Positions 1 through 8,376 are shown, counted from the first letter of the stretch. The stretch: 64,000 nucleotides of DNA from Microbispora hainanensis (GCF_006874475.1 NZ_VIRM01000040.1:1-64000), one strand, 5' to 3'. A program made the numbers and translations. The notes: generated from the sequence alone by a model not told the origin.

Positions 1-15
1 GAGCGAAGGGCGCTC
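1..15. terminator. Possible small hairpin at window edge
   Basis: A 5-bp stem (GAGCG/CGCTC) with a 5-nt loop lies just beyond the stop codon of the minus-strand SARP gene. It could be part of that gene's terminator, but the window edge cuts off the context. Confidence 0.25.
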
Positions 16-33
16 CGCTTTCAAATAGCCACC

Positions 34-1929
34 CTAGACGGCCGAATTCCCGTTCGCGGGTTTTCCGGTGGCTCTGGCGATCTCCAGGGCGTACAGGCGG
101 GTGAGGTCGTTCATCCGGTAGTGGTCCGGGGCGATCGGCTTCATCAGGCGGAGATCGGCCAGCCTGCCGAGCGCCGCCCACGCCGTACGCCGGTCGCGGC
201 CCAGGAGCCCCGCCGCCGTCGCCGACCCGCAGTCGGCCATGCCGAGCTCGCCGAGGCGGTGGAACAGGGCGAGCGCGCTGCCGTTCGCCGTCCCCCCGCA
301 CTGCCGCAGGGCCTGGTAGTCGAGGTCGAGGGCGCTGCGCACGGAAAGGTCACCGCAGGTCAGCAGGTCGAGCCGGTGCTCCTCGCAGGCCAGCATGTCG
401 GCGAATGCCGCCAGCGTCCACTCCCGCCGGACCGCCAGCCGCTTGCCCGCGATCCGCAGCGCGAGCGGCAGGTTGTCGCAGAGCCGGGCCACCCTCCTCA
501 CCTGCTCGGGATCGACCCGGTCCCGGCCGCAGAGCCGCACCAGCAGCTCGTACGCCGCGTCGTCGGTCAGGGGAGCGAGCGGCAGGTGGTCGACGTCGTC
601 GAGCGCCCCGAGCACCATCCTGCTGGTGATGACGAGCCGGCAGCCGGGACAGGCGCCGATCAGCGGGCGCACCTGCCCCTCGTCGGTCACGTTGTCGAGA
701 AGGACGAGCACCCGCCTGCCGGCCGTGGCGTTCCCGAGCTGGAGCACCGCGTCGTCGAGGTCGGCGGCGATCTCGTCGTCCGCCAGTCCCAGCAGCCCCA
801 GCAGCCGGGCCAGGGTCTCGTACGCGCCGGGCCGGGGAAGGGTCCGCAGATCGACGTGGAACACGCCGCCGGGGAAGGCCGGGGCCGCCATCCGTACGGC
901 GTGCAGGGCCAGGGCCGACTTGCCCACCCCCGCGGGGCCGTGCACGGCGACGGGGCGGACGGGCCGCGGGGGTGCGGCGTTGATCGCTGCCAAGAGCTCG
1001 TTCAGCTCCGGATCGCGGCCCACGAGATTCACGAGGCTTCCGGGACCCGCGACCGGCGCCGGTGTCGGCCCCGTCGTCGGCCCTGTTTTCGGCCCTGTTT
1101 TCGTTATGGGAGCCGGGTGGGACGGATCGAGGGCGGGGAGCGGGGGAACCGCCAGGAGCGCGGGATCCCGGTGGAGAACGCGCCGGTGCAGCTCGGCCAG
1201 CTCGGGACCGGGCTCGACGCCCAGCTCCTCTGCCAGGAACGCGCGCGCCTGCCCGTACGCGGCCAGCGCGGCGGCGGAGTCGCCGGTGCGATACAACGCG
1301 AGCATGAGGCTGCCCCACAGCCGCTCCCTGGTGGGATGGGCGGCCACCGTCTCCCGAAGCTCCGGCACCGCCTCGGCGTGCTCGCCCAGCATGAGGCGGG
1401 CCTCGGCCTGCGCCTCCAGGGCCAGGCAGCGCTGCTCGGCGAGCGCGTCCAGGCGCGGGCCGAGCGCCGCCGACCTGGGCACGTCCTCGGCCGGCGCGCC
1501 GCGCCATCGGGTGAGGGCGGCCGACAGGTGCCGCAGCGCCGTCTCCGGCCGCCCGGCCGACAGCGCCTGCCTGCCCTGCCGCAGGGCGTCGGCGAACTCG
1601 CTCACGTCGAGCTCGCCGGAACGCACGGTGAGGACGTAGCCGGGCGGCCGGGCCGTCAGCCGGTCGCCGTCGCCGAGCGTGCCCCGCAGCCGGTTGACGT
1701 AGGTGCGGACGTTGGCGACGGCCGAGCGGGGCGGCTCCTCGTCCCACACGGCCATGACCAGCCGGTCGATCGACACGACCCGATTGGGTTCGAGCAGCAG
1801 CGCGGTCAGCAGAGCGCGCTGTTTGGGCGAGCCGAGCGGGACGGGCCTGCCGTTCCTCCTGACCTCGACCGGGCCCAGCAACCCGAACCGAAGGTTCGAT
1901 CCGCCCTCCGGATCGGATGATCGGTGCAC
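34..1929 (-). CDS. SARP/AfsR-type transcriptional regulator with NB-ARC domain
   Basis: Cytoplasmic transcriptional activator of the SARP/AfsR type, 631 aa. Domains in order: an OmpR-like winged helix (about residues 13-104), a bacterial transcriptional activation domain of helical repeats (about 108-253), a Gly/Pro/Thr-rich linker, and an NB-ARC/STAND ATPase with P-loop GPAGVGKS (about 331-338) and Walker B VLVLLDN. It ends soon after the ATPase, so the long TPR tail of full-length AfsR is absent. The GTG at 1929 is chosen because GGAGGT sits 6 nt upstream; the frame stays open to 2052, but that extension is Arg-rich and unlike the family. SARPs usually switch on secondary-metabolite clusters; the target is not identifiable here. 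The gene is divergent from the TetR gene at 2093. Confidence 0.9.
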   Translation of the reverse strand: MHRSSDPEGGSNLRFGLLGPVEVRRNGRPVPLGSPKQRALLTALLLEPNRVVSIDRLVMAVWDEEPPRSAVANVRTYVNRLRGTLGDGDRLTARPPGYVLTVRSGELDVSEFADALRQGRQALSAGRPETALRHLSAALTRWRGAPAEDVPRSAALGPRLDALAEQRCLALEAQAEARLMLGEHAEAVPELRETVAAHPTRERLWGSLMLALYRTGDSAAALAAYGQARAFLAEELGVEPGPELAELHRRVLHRDPALLAVPPLPALDPSHPAPITKTGPKTGPTTGPTPAPVAGPGSLVNLVGRDPELNELLAAINAAPPRPVRPVAVHGPAGVGKSALALHAVRMAAPAFPGGVFHVDLRTLPRPGAYETLARLLGLLGLADDEIAADLDDAVLQLGNATAGRRVLVLLDNVTDEGQVRPLIGACPGCRLVITSRMVLGALDDVDHLPLAPLTDDAAYELLVRLCGRDRVDPEQVRRVARLCDNLPLALRIAGKRLAVRREWTLAAFADMLACEEHRLDLLTCGDLSVRSALDLDYQALRQCGGTANGSALALFHRLGELGMADCGSATAAGLLGRDRRTAWAALGRLADLRLMKPIAPDHYRMNDLTRLYALEIARATGKPANGNSAV

Positions 1930-2092
1930 GACGGGACCTCCGTAGGCGTCTCGCGAGGAGCGTCTGAAGAGAACCCCACGAAGATCCCTGCCCGCCGCGA
2001 ACCCGCACAAGCCCGGCGAGCGTCCGGAACAGTTCCGGATCGGGCCCGCCATACGGTGATTAGGGGGGATCCAGGCGGGAACCGACTACCGC

Positions 2093-2746
2093 ATGACGGG
2101 TACGGGCAACGGGGACCTGTCCGACCGCGTTCTCCAGGTGGCGACCCGCCTGTTCGCCGGGCTGGGTTACGACGGCACGGACCTACGGCAGATCGCCGAT
2201 GCCGCGGGCACTGACGTGGCCTCCGTCAAGCGGCAGTTCGGCGACAAGCGAGAGATCTATCTCGAGGTCATGGACCGCATGAACAGCGCCCACAATGCCG
2301 TCCTGGAGAAAGGGATCAAGGACATCGTCGGCGCGCCGCCCGACCAGAAGATCGTCGCCCTGCATCGGCTCCTCGACCGCTACATCGACTTCTGCTGCAA
2401 CCAGCCGGAATATCCGGCGCTCTACACCCACAGGTGGCTCGCCGACGCCACGGACATCCCTGAACTGGAGCCGATGTACGCCGCGCCGGCGGCGCAGTTC
2501 GTGATCGACACCATCGCCCCGATGGTGACCGCCCCGAACGTGGACGTGGACTACACGATCAACGCGGTGATCTGGTGCGTGCACAGCTTCGTGCAGAGCG
2601 GCGTGTACGACAGGTCGGGCCAGCGATACGACCACAACCACCCCGGCGCGCTGTGGCGCTTCCGCACCTATCTGCATCAGATGGTCCACCGCACGCTCCG
2701 CCTGCCGGGGGAACCCCCACCGATGCCGCGTCCCGCGCGCCGGTGA
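2093..2746 (+). CDS. TetR/AcrR family transcriptional regulator
   Basis: One-component DNA-binding repressor, 217 aa. The N-terminal helix-turn-helix is clear (about residues 12-58, containing LRQIADAAGTDVASVKRQFG and the following EIYLEVM helix), followed by a helical ligand-binding domain that I cannot assign to a ligand. It is divergent from the SARP gene across a gap of about 160 bp, so it may control itself and that neighbour. No strong ribosome-binding site precedes the ATG. The last 39 bp of the coding region (2704-2742) recur almost exactly at 5452-5490, so the C-terminal PRPARR tail may derive from a dispersed repeat. Confidence 0.88.
   Translation: MTGTGNGDLSDRVLQVATRLFAGLGYDGTDLRQIADAAGTDVASVKRQFGDKREIYLEVMDRMNSAHNAVLEKGIKDIVGAPPDQKIVALHRLLDRYIDFCCNQPEYPALYTHRWLADATDIPELEPMYAAPAAQFVIDTIAPMVTAPNVDVDYTINAVIWCVHSFVQSGVYDRSGQRYDHNHPGALWRFRTYLHQMVHRTLRLPGEPPPMPRPARR
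2704..2742 (+). repeat. 39-bp dispersed repeat, copy 1
   Basis: This stretch begins GCCGGGGGAACCCCCAC and ends GTCCCGCGCGCCG. It matches 5452-5490 at 37 of 39 positions in the same orientation. Here it encodes the end of the TetR protein; the other copy is intergenic. Confidence 0.7.
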
Positions 2747-2765
2747 GACGGCCCGTCGCCGACGC

Positions 2766-3086
2766 TCATCGGCCGAGCCGGGGCGCCGGGCCCTGCATCC
2801 GTGCGGTCAGGACGTCCATCCCGGGACCGGACAGGCCGGCCAGCCCGGCCGGACGCCCCGTCGCGATCAGGAGCAGGTCGCCGGCCGTGCCGCTGATCTC
2901 CTGCCCGCTGCCGGACGTCCAGTCCACGTCGGTGGCGACGAGGTGAAGGTCTGCGAGACGCGCGGGCGCGTCGTAGAAGCGGTCGCCGGCGACGTAGGTC
3001 AGGGCCGCGACCGCGGGACCCGCCGGGAGCGGCCGGTCACGGTGCAGCGGGCGGGCGATGTCCTGCCCGTGCACCCGCTCCATCAT
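2766..3086 (-). pseudogene. Maleylpyruvate-isomerase-family (mycothiol-dependent) enzyme, 5'-truncated remnant
   Basis: Only the C-terminal half of a DinB-like, mycothiol-dependent enzyme family protein remains (about 106 codons). The family hallmark VHGQDIARPL opens the fragment. It is followed by the typical ATDVDWTSGSG stretch and the GTAGDLLLIATGRPAGL segment of the C-terminal domain. The N-terminal metal- and thiol-binding four-helix part is missing: beyond about 3086 the frame runs into antisense of a TetR remnant. An ATG pair happens to sit at the junction, but I doubt a functional product. Confidence 0.75.
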
Positions 3087-3485
3087 CGACCGGCTCGACG
3101 CGATCACGCCCGGCCTCGACCCCGCGCGGCGATCCACCGAACGGCTGCGGGCCTTCGGGCTGGCGTATATGGAGGTTGCCCAGTCCACTCCCGGCTGGTA
3201 CGAGCTCGCCTGCGCCTCGCAGGAGGCGCCGCCGGATGGAGTCGAGGAGGGGGCCCGCCCCCGCCCCACCTCATCCTGCTCGGCATTCTCGACGAGATGA
3301 CGCGGGCGGGAGTCATGGCGCCGGTTCGCCGTACGGATGCCGAGTGGTCCTGCTGGTCCACCGTTCACGGCCTCGCCGAGTTGCGCGTCCACGGGCCGCT
3401 CCAGGCGCTGTCCGGGGAGGAGGCCGTCCGGCTGGCCCGCCTCGCGCTGGACACCCTCATCCTGGGCCTGACCGCGAAGTCATGA
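3079..3485 (+). pseudogene. TetR regulator (WHG-type C-terminal domain), truncated and frameshifted remnant
   Basis: The plus strand encodes the ligand-binding half of a TetR regulator, with TERLRAFGLAYMEVAQ and PGWYELA typical of the WHG-type C-terminal domain. The reading frame then shifts near 3250-3265, inside a G/C homopolymer-rich stretch. It continues in another frame through HLILLGILDEMTRAG and ends LTAKS at 3485. The DNA-binding N-terminus is missing. The fragment abuts the oppositely oriented enzyme remnant at about 3080, so both genes have lost their 5' ends at one breakpoint. Confidence 0.72.
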
Positions 3486-3573
3486 ATCCTGGGCAGTCGT
3501 GGACGCCCCTCCTGCGACGTCCGGGCGGGGCCGCCGGCTTTCCGGGCCGTTGACGATGTCCCACCTCCTGATC

Positions 3574-3602
3574 TAACTTTGTCTCTGTAGGGGACGAAGT
3601 TA
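3574..3602. promoter_or_regulatory. Imperfect palindrome, candidate operator
   Basis: Two 12-nt arms (3574-3585, TAACTTTGTCTC; 3591-3602, GGGACGAAGTTA) are complementary at 10 of 12 positions around a 5-nt centre. The element lies about 85 bp before the helix-turn-helix gene at 3687. Size and symmetry fit an operator for a dimeric regulator. The regulator is unknown; autoregulation by the downstream gene is the simplest guess. Confidence 0.5.
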
Positions 3603-3686
3603 CCGTAGTGTCTTTGCGGGGCTTCGTCGTGCCCGTGGTAGTAATGAGATCCGCGAAGGAGGCCGTACAGACAGAGTTGGTGCACC

Positions 3687-4064
3687 ATGACCGAGCGGTA
3701 CCTCGGCGTCGTCGGCATCGGCGAGGCGCTGGGCGTGAGCCGGCACGCGGTGCACAAGTGGCGCTCCCGCTATCCCGGCGGTTCCGAGCACCCGTTCCCC
3801 GAACCCGATGTCGAGGTCGACGGAGCTCCCGGCTGGCGGCCTGACCGGCTGGCGGAGATCGTCGAGTGGCGCTCCCGCCTGCCTGGCCGTGGCGCGGGCG
3901 GCGGACGTCCCACCGCCGCACGGCAGGAATACCTGAAAGAAGCGGCGGCGCGAGGCATGGACCGGGACGAGGCGCTGCGCGCGCTCGTCACGCTGTCCGA
4001 AGAGTTTCCCGAGATGACCGAGCCGGAGATCTGCGCCTGGCTCATCGGGCACTGGCGGAGATAG
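3687..4064 (+). CDS. Small helix-turn-helix DNA-binding protein
   Basis: A 125-aa protein. The N-terminus (about residues 5-28, VGIGEALGVSRHAVHKWRSRY) reads as a helix-turn-helix of the kind seen in AlpA/MerR-like and phage-type small regulators. A Pro/Asp-rich segment with GWRPDRLAEIVEWR follows; a basic Gly-rich hinge leads to a C-terminal helical domain of unknown role. No ideal ribosome-binding site precedes the ATG: an AGGAGG lies too far upstream. It stops 40 bp before the esterase gene in the same orientation and may be co-transcribed with it. Target unknown. Confidence 0.72.
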   Translation: MTERYLGVVGIGEALGVSRHAVHKWRSRYPGGSEHPFPEPDVEVDGAPGWRPDRLAEIVEWRSRLPGRGAGGGRPTAARQEYLKEAAARGMDRDEALRALVTLSEEFPEMTEPEICAWLIGHWRR

Positions 4065-4104
4065 CACTTTCCCCCGATCAATCCCATAACGAAGGCGATG
4101 ACGC

Positions 4105-5289
4105 ATGCCCGGAATCGGCGGCGAGACCGCACCCGGATTCGAAGCGGTACGTGAGGCGTTCGCGGCCAATCTGGCCGGCGGGCAGGACGTGGGCGCCGCG
4201 GTCGCCGTCTACCTGCACGGCCGGAAGGTCGTCGACCTGTGGGGCGGGATCGCCGACCCCGGGATCGGCCGCCCCTGGGAGCGAGACACCCTGCAGGTCG
4301 TGTTCTCCACCACCAAGGGCGTCACCGCCGCCTGTGCGCACCTGCTGGCCGAGCGCGGCGAGCTGGACCTCGACGCGCCCGTCGCCGACTACTGGCCGGA
4401 GTTCGCGGCATGCGGAAAGGACCGGATCCCGGTCCGCTGGCTGCTCACCCACCAGGCCGGACTGCCCGCGCTCGATCATCCGGTCAGTCGGGCGGAGGCG
4501 ATCTCCTGGCACCCGATGGTGACCGCGCTGGCCGCCCAGCGGCCGTTCTGGGAGCCGGGCACCGATCACGGCTACCACGCCCACACGTACGGCTGGCTGG
4601 TCGGCGAGGTGGTCCGCCGGGTGACCGGCCGCAGTCTCGGCACGTTCCTCGCCGAGGAGATCGCCGCGCCGCTCGGCCTGGACCTGTGGATCGGGCTGCC
4701 GGAATCCGAGCGGCACCGGGTCAGCCGGATCGTCACCGCCCCGATCGACCTCGACGCACTGGCCGGGATCGACCTGGAGGCCCTTCCCGAGCCCGCGCGC
4801 GAGGTGATGAGAGCCTATGCCGATCCCACGTCGCTGACCATGCGGGCGATGACGGTCGTCACGCCGATGCTGAACCACGACGACCCGGCCGAGCAGCTCG
4901 CGGAGATGCCGTCCACCAACGGCATCTGCACCGCCCGCGCCCTGGCCCGCTTCTACGCAGCGCTCATCGGGGAGGTCGACGGGCATCGCATCCTCTCACC
5001 CGCCACCCTGGCGGCGGCGACCGCAGAGCAGGTCAGCGGTGTGGACCGTGTCCTGCGCGTGCCCGTCCGGATCGCCACCGGGTTCGGCCTGCCGACGCCC
5101 GACGCCTTCTGGTACAGCCCGACCGCCTTCGGGTTCCCCGGCTACGGCGGATCGCTGGGCTTCGCCGACCCGGCGACCGGCCTGGCCTTCGGCTACGTCA
5201 TGAACCACATCCGGGAAGGCGTACCGGACCGGAGAGCCGCCACGCTCCTCGACGCGGTCCGCGGCGCCATCGGGACGCAGGCCCGGTAG
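4105..5289 (+). CDS. Serine hydrolase of the beta-lactamase/family VIII esterase fold
   Basis: A 394-aa enzyme of the class C beta-lactamase superfamily, most like family VIII carboxylesterases. The nucleophile motif S-x-x-K is STTK at residues 68-71, and the tyrosine motif is within YHAHTYGWLVGEV (Y157). The C-terminal GYGGSLGFADP occupies the place of the KTG box. No signal peptide is visible, so it probably acts in the cytoplasm on small esters; the substrate cannot be told. GAAGG lies upstream of the ATG. It follows a helix-turn-helix gene by 40 bp and converges with fxsT. Confidence 0.88.
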   Translation: MPGIGGETAPGFEAVREAFAANLAGGQDVGAAVAVYLHGRKVVDLWGGIADPGIGRPWERDTLQVVFSTTKGVTAACAHLLAERGELDLDAPVADYWPEFAACGKDRIPVRWLLTHQAGLPALDHPVSRAEAISWHPMVTALAAQRPFWEPGTDHGYHAHTYGWLVGEVVRRVTGRSLGTFLAEEIAAPLGLDLWIGLPESERHRVSRIVTAPIDLDALAGIDLEALPEPAREVMRAYADPTSLTMRAMTVVTPMLNHDDPAEQLAEMPSTNGICTARALARFYAALIGEVDGHRILSPATLAAATAEQVSGVDRVLRVPVRIATGFGLPTPDAFWYSPTAFGFPGYGGSLGFADPATGLAFGYVMNHIREGVPDRRAATLLDAVRGAIGTQAR

Positions 5290-5451
5290 CACCTCCCCCG
5301 GCCGCCTCGCCCGATGACTTCACAGCCTCCCCTCCATCATCCAGCGCGAACTCGGCCCGGACGGCAGCAACTCGATCGTCGGAGGCACTCCCGCCCACCG
5401 GCTTTCCCCGCCACGGTCTTCTCTCCCCCTGACGGAGGCCGGGCGGCCAGG

Positions 5452-5490
5452 CCGGGGGAACCCCCACGGGTGCCGCGTCCCGCGCGCCGA
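5452..5490 (+). repeat. 39-bp dispersed repeat, copy 2
   Basis: Same element as 2704-2742 with two substitutions. It sits in the 235-bp convergent gap between the esterase and fxsT genes, where I see no gene. In frame it would read RPGEPPRVPRPARR, close to the C-terminus of the TetR protein at 2093, so it could be a short duplicated gene end or a small repeat family. Confidence 0.7.
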
Positions 5491-5524
5491 CGAATCGCTT
5501 CCCGCCTGCGGGGGGGGCGCCGGG

Positions 5525-8095
5525 TCACAGGACCGGCGGGTCGAAGTCGAAGTCGAGGCGGCGACCGTCCTGCGTCGCCAGGGCGTCGGGGTGGTCGGTG
5601 CCGAGCCCCCGCGAGTACCGGTCGATCGTGTCCGCCAGGAGTGCCTCCGCCTCGGCGACGGCCCCAAGCGCCTTCAGGTCCAAGACGAGGTTGGCCGCGC
5701 CCGCGAGGGTCAGCGGGTGATCCTCGCCGAGCAGGGCCCGCAGCCGTTCCAGAGTGTTCTCGCCGAGATCCCTGGCACCCTCGGGGTCGCCCAGCTCCGC
5801 CAGGTCGCTGGCGAGGTTGATCGCGCAGGTGAGCGAGAAGTGGTGGTCCCGGGTGAGCCGGCGGTCGAAGCCGTCCAGCGCCCGGGCGTCGATCTCCCTG
5901 GCCTGGTCCGCCTGTCCGTCCACGCGAAGCAGCAGCGCGAGGTTGGTCTCGCAGCCGTATTTGAACGGGTGGTCGTCGCCGTACATGCGCGGATAGCGGG
6001 CCGCCATGTCCTGCAGCAGGGTGAGCGCGTCGCCGATCGCTCCCGAGGCGCGCTGCGCGTTGGCCAGGCACAGCGCCGCGGCCATGGTGTCGGGATGGTC
6101 CAGACCGAAGGTGCGCTCCTGCAGCTCATAGGTGACCCGGGCCAGGTCCAGCGCCTCCTCGGCGAGACCGGCACGGCGTTTGGCGATCGACAGGTCCTTG
6201 GCGGTGCGCAGCGTCCAGGGGTGCTCGCGGCCCAGCTCCTGCACGCCGTAGTCGTAGGCGTCCTCACCGATGTCGCAGGCCTGTTGATATTCACCGTTCA
6301 GCCGCAGGATGCGGGCCAGGCCGTTCCACGAGGACAGCACGTTCTGCTTGCTGGAGCCCGACCCCGGCTGCCGTTGCATGGCGAACGTCCTGGACTGCAG
6401 CTCTCGCGCCGTCGTGTAGTCGCCGAGCAGCAGGTGGTCGAGCGCCAGGTTGTTCATGACGCGCAGCGTTCGCCTGTGAGACGGACCGAAGACCGCCTCG
6501 TGCCTGCGCAGCGACTCCCTGTCATGTTCCAGCGCCGCCTCGAAGTCGCCGCGGAAGCGCAGGTCGGCCCCGTGGCTGTTGGTGATGAGGAGCGTCTCCT
6601 CGTCGTCGTCGCCGAGGACCTGCCGCATGCGTGCCAGCACCCGCCGGTTCAGGTCGAACGACTCCTGGATGTCGCCCAGTTCCCTGATGACGATCGCCTG
6701 GTGGCGGTGGGCGGCCAGCACGTACCGGTCGTCGTCTCCGCTGTCGTCCCGCCAGCGATCGATGAACCGCTCGACCAGAGCCCGGGCCGACAGGAAGTCG
6801 CCCGACGAATAGAGGTAGCGGACGATGTCCAGCGCGAAGGCGCGGATGTGGGGGTCCCGGCTGCCCGCGATGTCGGCGGGGGTGACATGGCCGAGCAGCC
6901 CGCCGTAGCGAGGCCAGGACACGTTGTCGTCCGGCTCGTACGGCGCGGCGGCGGAGGCCAGCAGCAGGTGCACCTCACGTCGGAACGCGGCGCGCTCGGC
7001 GTCGTCGAGTTCGTCGCGCAGCAGCGCCTGGATCAGCCGGTGGACTTGGATGGTGCGGCTCTCCGAGTCCATGCGGACGAGCGCGTAGCGCCCGAGCTCC
7101 CGGACGGCCCGGCTCACCTGGATCGGGTCGTCGAGCAGGGCGGCCATTCGCGACCCGGCGGAGAAGCGCTCGGGCAGCGGCTCGAAAAGGTCACGGGGAA
7201 TGGGTTCGGGCCCGAAGAACGCGCAGCAGCGCAGCAGTTCCACCGCCTCGGGCATTTTCTTCTTGAGCTGCGCCACGGACAGCGCCCACGCGGCGGTCAT
7301 GGACAGGGGATAGTCCGAGGGCTTGTTGGCTCCGAGTAACCGCGTGGTCTGCTCCCGGAGCAGCCGCAGGTACTCGTCGACCGACATGCCTGACTCGACC
7401 TGGAACGCGCCGGCCTGTTCGAGCGCCAGCGGTAGGTCGCCGAGTGCCTCGGCCAACCGGTCCGCCTGCTCGTCGGTCATGCCCTTCGGCACCCGGCGCC
7501 GGAGGAACTCGACGCTCTCCTCGCGCTCGAAGACGTCGACGGTGACCGTGTCGACGACGCCCTGCCAGCTGTGGTTGCGCGAGGTGATCAGCACGTGACC
7601 GGGGCCGCGAGGGATGATGTCGTTGATGTGTTCGGGGTCGTCGGCGTTGTCGAAGATCAACAGCCATCTGTCGTACGGCTCGCCGCGGCGCAGCGCGTCC
7701 AGCACGGCTTCGGCCGCGTCCTCGACCCCGGAAGAGGCGGCGTTCGGCAGGTTCAGCTCTCTGGCGAGCCCCGCGAGCGACGACTTCACGAGCATGGGCT
7801 GGTCGGCGGGAATCCACCACACGAGGTCGTAGTCGCGCCGGTAGCGGTAGGCGTACTCCATGGCGAGCTGGGTCTTGCCCACGCCGCCCAGCCCGTGCAG
7901 GGCGTGGGGGAGCACGGCTGCCGTGGTCTCGGACTTGAGATCGTTCCGCAGCCTGTCGAGCAGGTCCCGGCGTCCGGTGAAGTTCTTGTTCTGCTGCGGG
8001 ACTCTGCCCCAAATGGCGGGCATGCGACCAGAGTCCGCCGAAAAGTGCGAAACAGACACGCTGCCATCCAGATCGGGCCTCAGTGGTTTGGACAA
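5525..8095 (-). CDS. fxsT: FxSxx-COOH system tetratricopeptide repeat protein (FxsT), NB-ARC plus TPR
   Basis: An 856-aa STAND protein. It opens with the family signature WGRVPQQNKNFTGR (about residues 29-42). An NB-ARC ATPase follows, with P-loop GLGGVGKT (68-75), Walker B WLLIFDNADD and an LPLAL motif. A long C-terminal array of TPR units of the kinesin-light-chain type carries repeated HPxTL/HP motifs. Such proteins are named for co-occurrence with FxSxx-COOH precursor peptides, and a precursor gene lies divergently 110 bp away (8206). Its role is likely as an NTP-dependent sensor or scaffold. The start is taken as TTG at 8095; GTG at 8059 or ATG at 8023 are alternatives, as no clear ribosome-binding site decides. 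Confidence 0.87.
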   Translation of the reverse strand: MSKPLRPDLDGSVSVSHFSADSGRMPAIWGRVPQQNKNFTGRRDLLDRLRNDLKSETTAAVLPHALHGLGGVGKTQLAMEYAYRYRRDYDLVWWIPADQPMLVKSSLAGLARELNLPNAASSGVEDAAEAVLDALRRGEPYDRWLLIFDNADDPEHINDIIPRGPGHVLITSRNHSWQGVVDTVTVDVFEREESVEFLRRRVPKGMTDEQADRLAEALGDLPLALEQAGAFQVESGMSVDEYLRLLREQTTRLLGANKPSDYPLSMTAAWALSVAQLKKKMPEAVELLRCCAFFGPEPIPRDLFEPLPERFSAGSRMAALLDDPIQVSRAVRELGRYALVRMDSESRTIQVHRLIQALLRDELDDAERAAFRREVHLLLASAAAPYEPDDNVSWPRYGGLLGHVTPADIAGSRDPHIRAFALDIVRYLYSSGDFLSARALVERFIDRWRDDSGDDDRYVLAAHRHQAIVIRELGDIQESFDLNRRVLARMRQVLGDDDEETLLITNSHGADLRFRGDFEAALEHDRESLRRHEAVFGPSHRRTLRVMNNLALDHLLLGDYTTARELQSRTFAMQRQPGSGSSKQNVLSSWNGLARILRLNGEYQQACDIGEDAYDYGVQELGREHPWTLRTAKDLSIAKRRAGLAEEALDLARVTYELQERTFGLDHPDTMAAALCLANAQRASGAIGDALTLLQDMAARYPRMYGDDHPFKYGCETNLALLLRVDGQADQAREIDARALDGFDRRLTRDHHFSLTCAINLASDLAELGDPEGARDLGENTLERLRALLGEDHPLTLAGAANLVLDLKALGAVAEAEALLADTIDRYSRGLGTDHPDALATQDGRRLDFDFDPPVL

Positions 8096-8135
8096 AGCTT
8101 AGGCCGCAACGGCTCGTGTATTGAAGAGTCAAGGC

Positions 8136-8193
8136 GTCAGACTGATGGCACCTCGCGTGGGGCGTGGGAAGATGAGGTCCGTCAGTTTGATGG
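8136..8193 (+). promoter_or_regulatory. 13-bp direct repeats upstream of fxsA
   Basis: GTCAGACTGATGG (8136-8148) and GTCAGTTTGATGG (8181-8193) match at 11 of 13 positions, 45 bp apart, in the divergent gap between fxsT and fxsA. The second ends just before the fxsA ribosome-binding site, so they could bind a regulator of one or both genes. Confidence 0.4.
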
Positions 8194-8205
8194 ACAAGGA
8201 GTGCC

Positions 8206-8373
8206 ATGGGCGACATAACCGGCAGTGAGTACGGTGGCGACCTTATCGATGTCACGGGCCTGAGCCTTGGCGAACTCGGACAGGTGGGCGACGACGTCCT
8301 CGCGCCGGCCCTGCGCCGTCTGGTCGAGGGGGACGGCTCGGTTCCCTACGCCGGCTTCCAGTCCGCTATCTGA
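8206..8373 (+). CDS. fxsA: FxSxx-COOH precursor peptide (RiPP-like)
   Basis: A 55-codon gene ending in Phe-Gln-Ser-Ala-Ile-stop, an exact F-x-S-x-x-COOH terminus. The body also fits the family: an acidic start, LSLGELGQVGDDVL, ALRRLV, then VPYAGFQSAI. In this family a radical SAM/SPASM enzyme (FxsB) builds a cyclophane on the C-terminal residues. AAGGAG lies 4 nt before the ATG. It is divergent from fxsT and upstream of the SIR2, nSTAND and HExxH genes. Short length makes it easy to miss. Oddity: no radical SAM maturase is encoded beside it. Confidence 0.86.
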   Translation: MGDITGSEYGGDLIDVTGLSLGELGQVGDDVLAPALRRLVEGDGSVPYAGFQSAI

Positions 8374-8376
8374 GCA

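Noticed and set aside
121..1920. Long plus-strand open frame opposite the SARP gene
   Set aside because: Arg/Gln/Gly-rich translation with no motif; it is the antisense shadow of a well-supported gene in GC-rich DNA. The same applies to the long minus-strand frames at 58752-60425 and 62222-63889.
5290..5524. Possible gene remnant in the esterase-fxsT gap
   Set aside because: Short plus-strand stretches look vaguely coding, but no family can be named; only the 39-bp repeat is solid.
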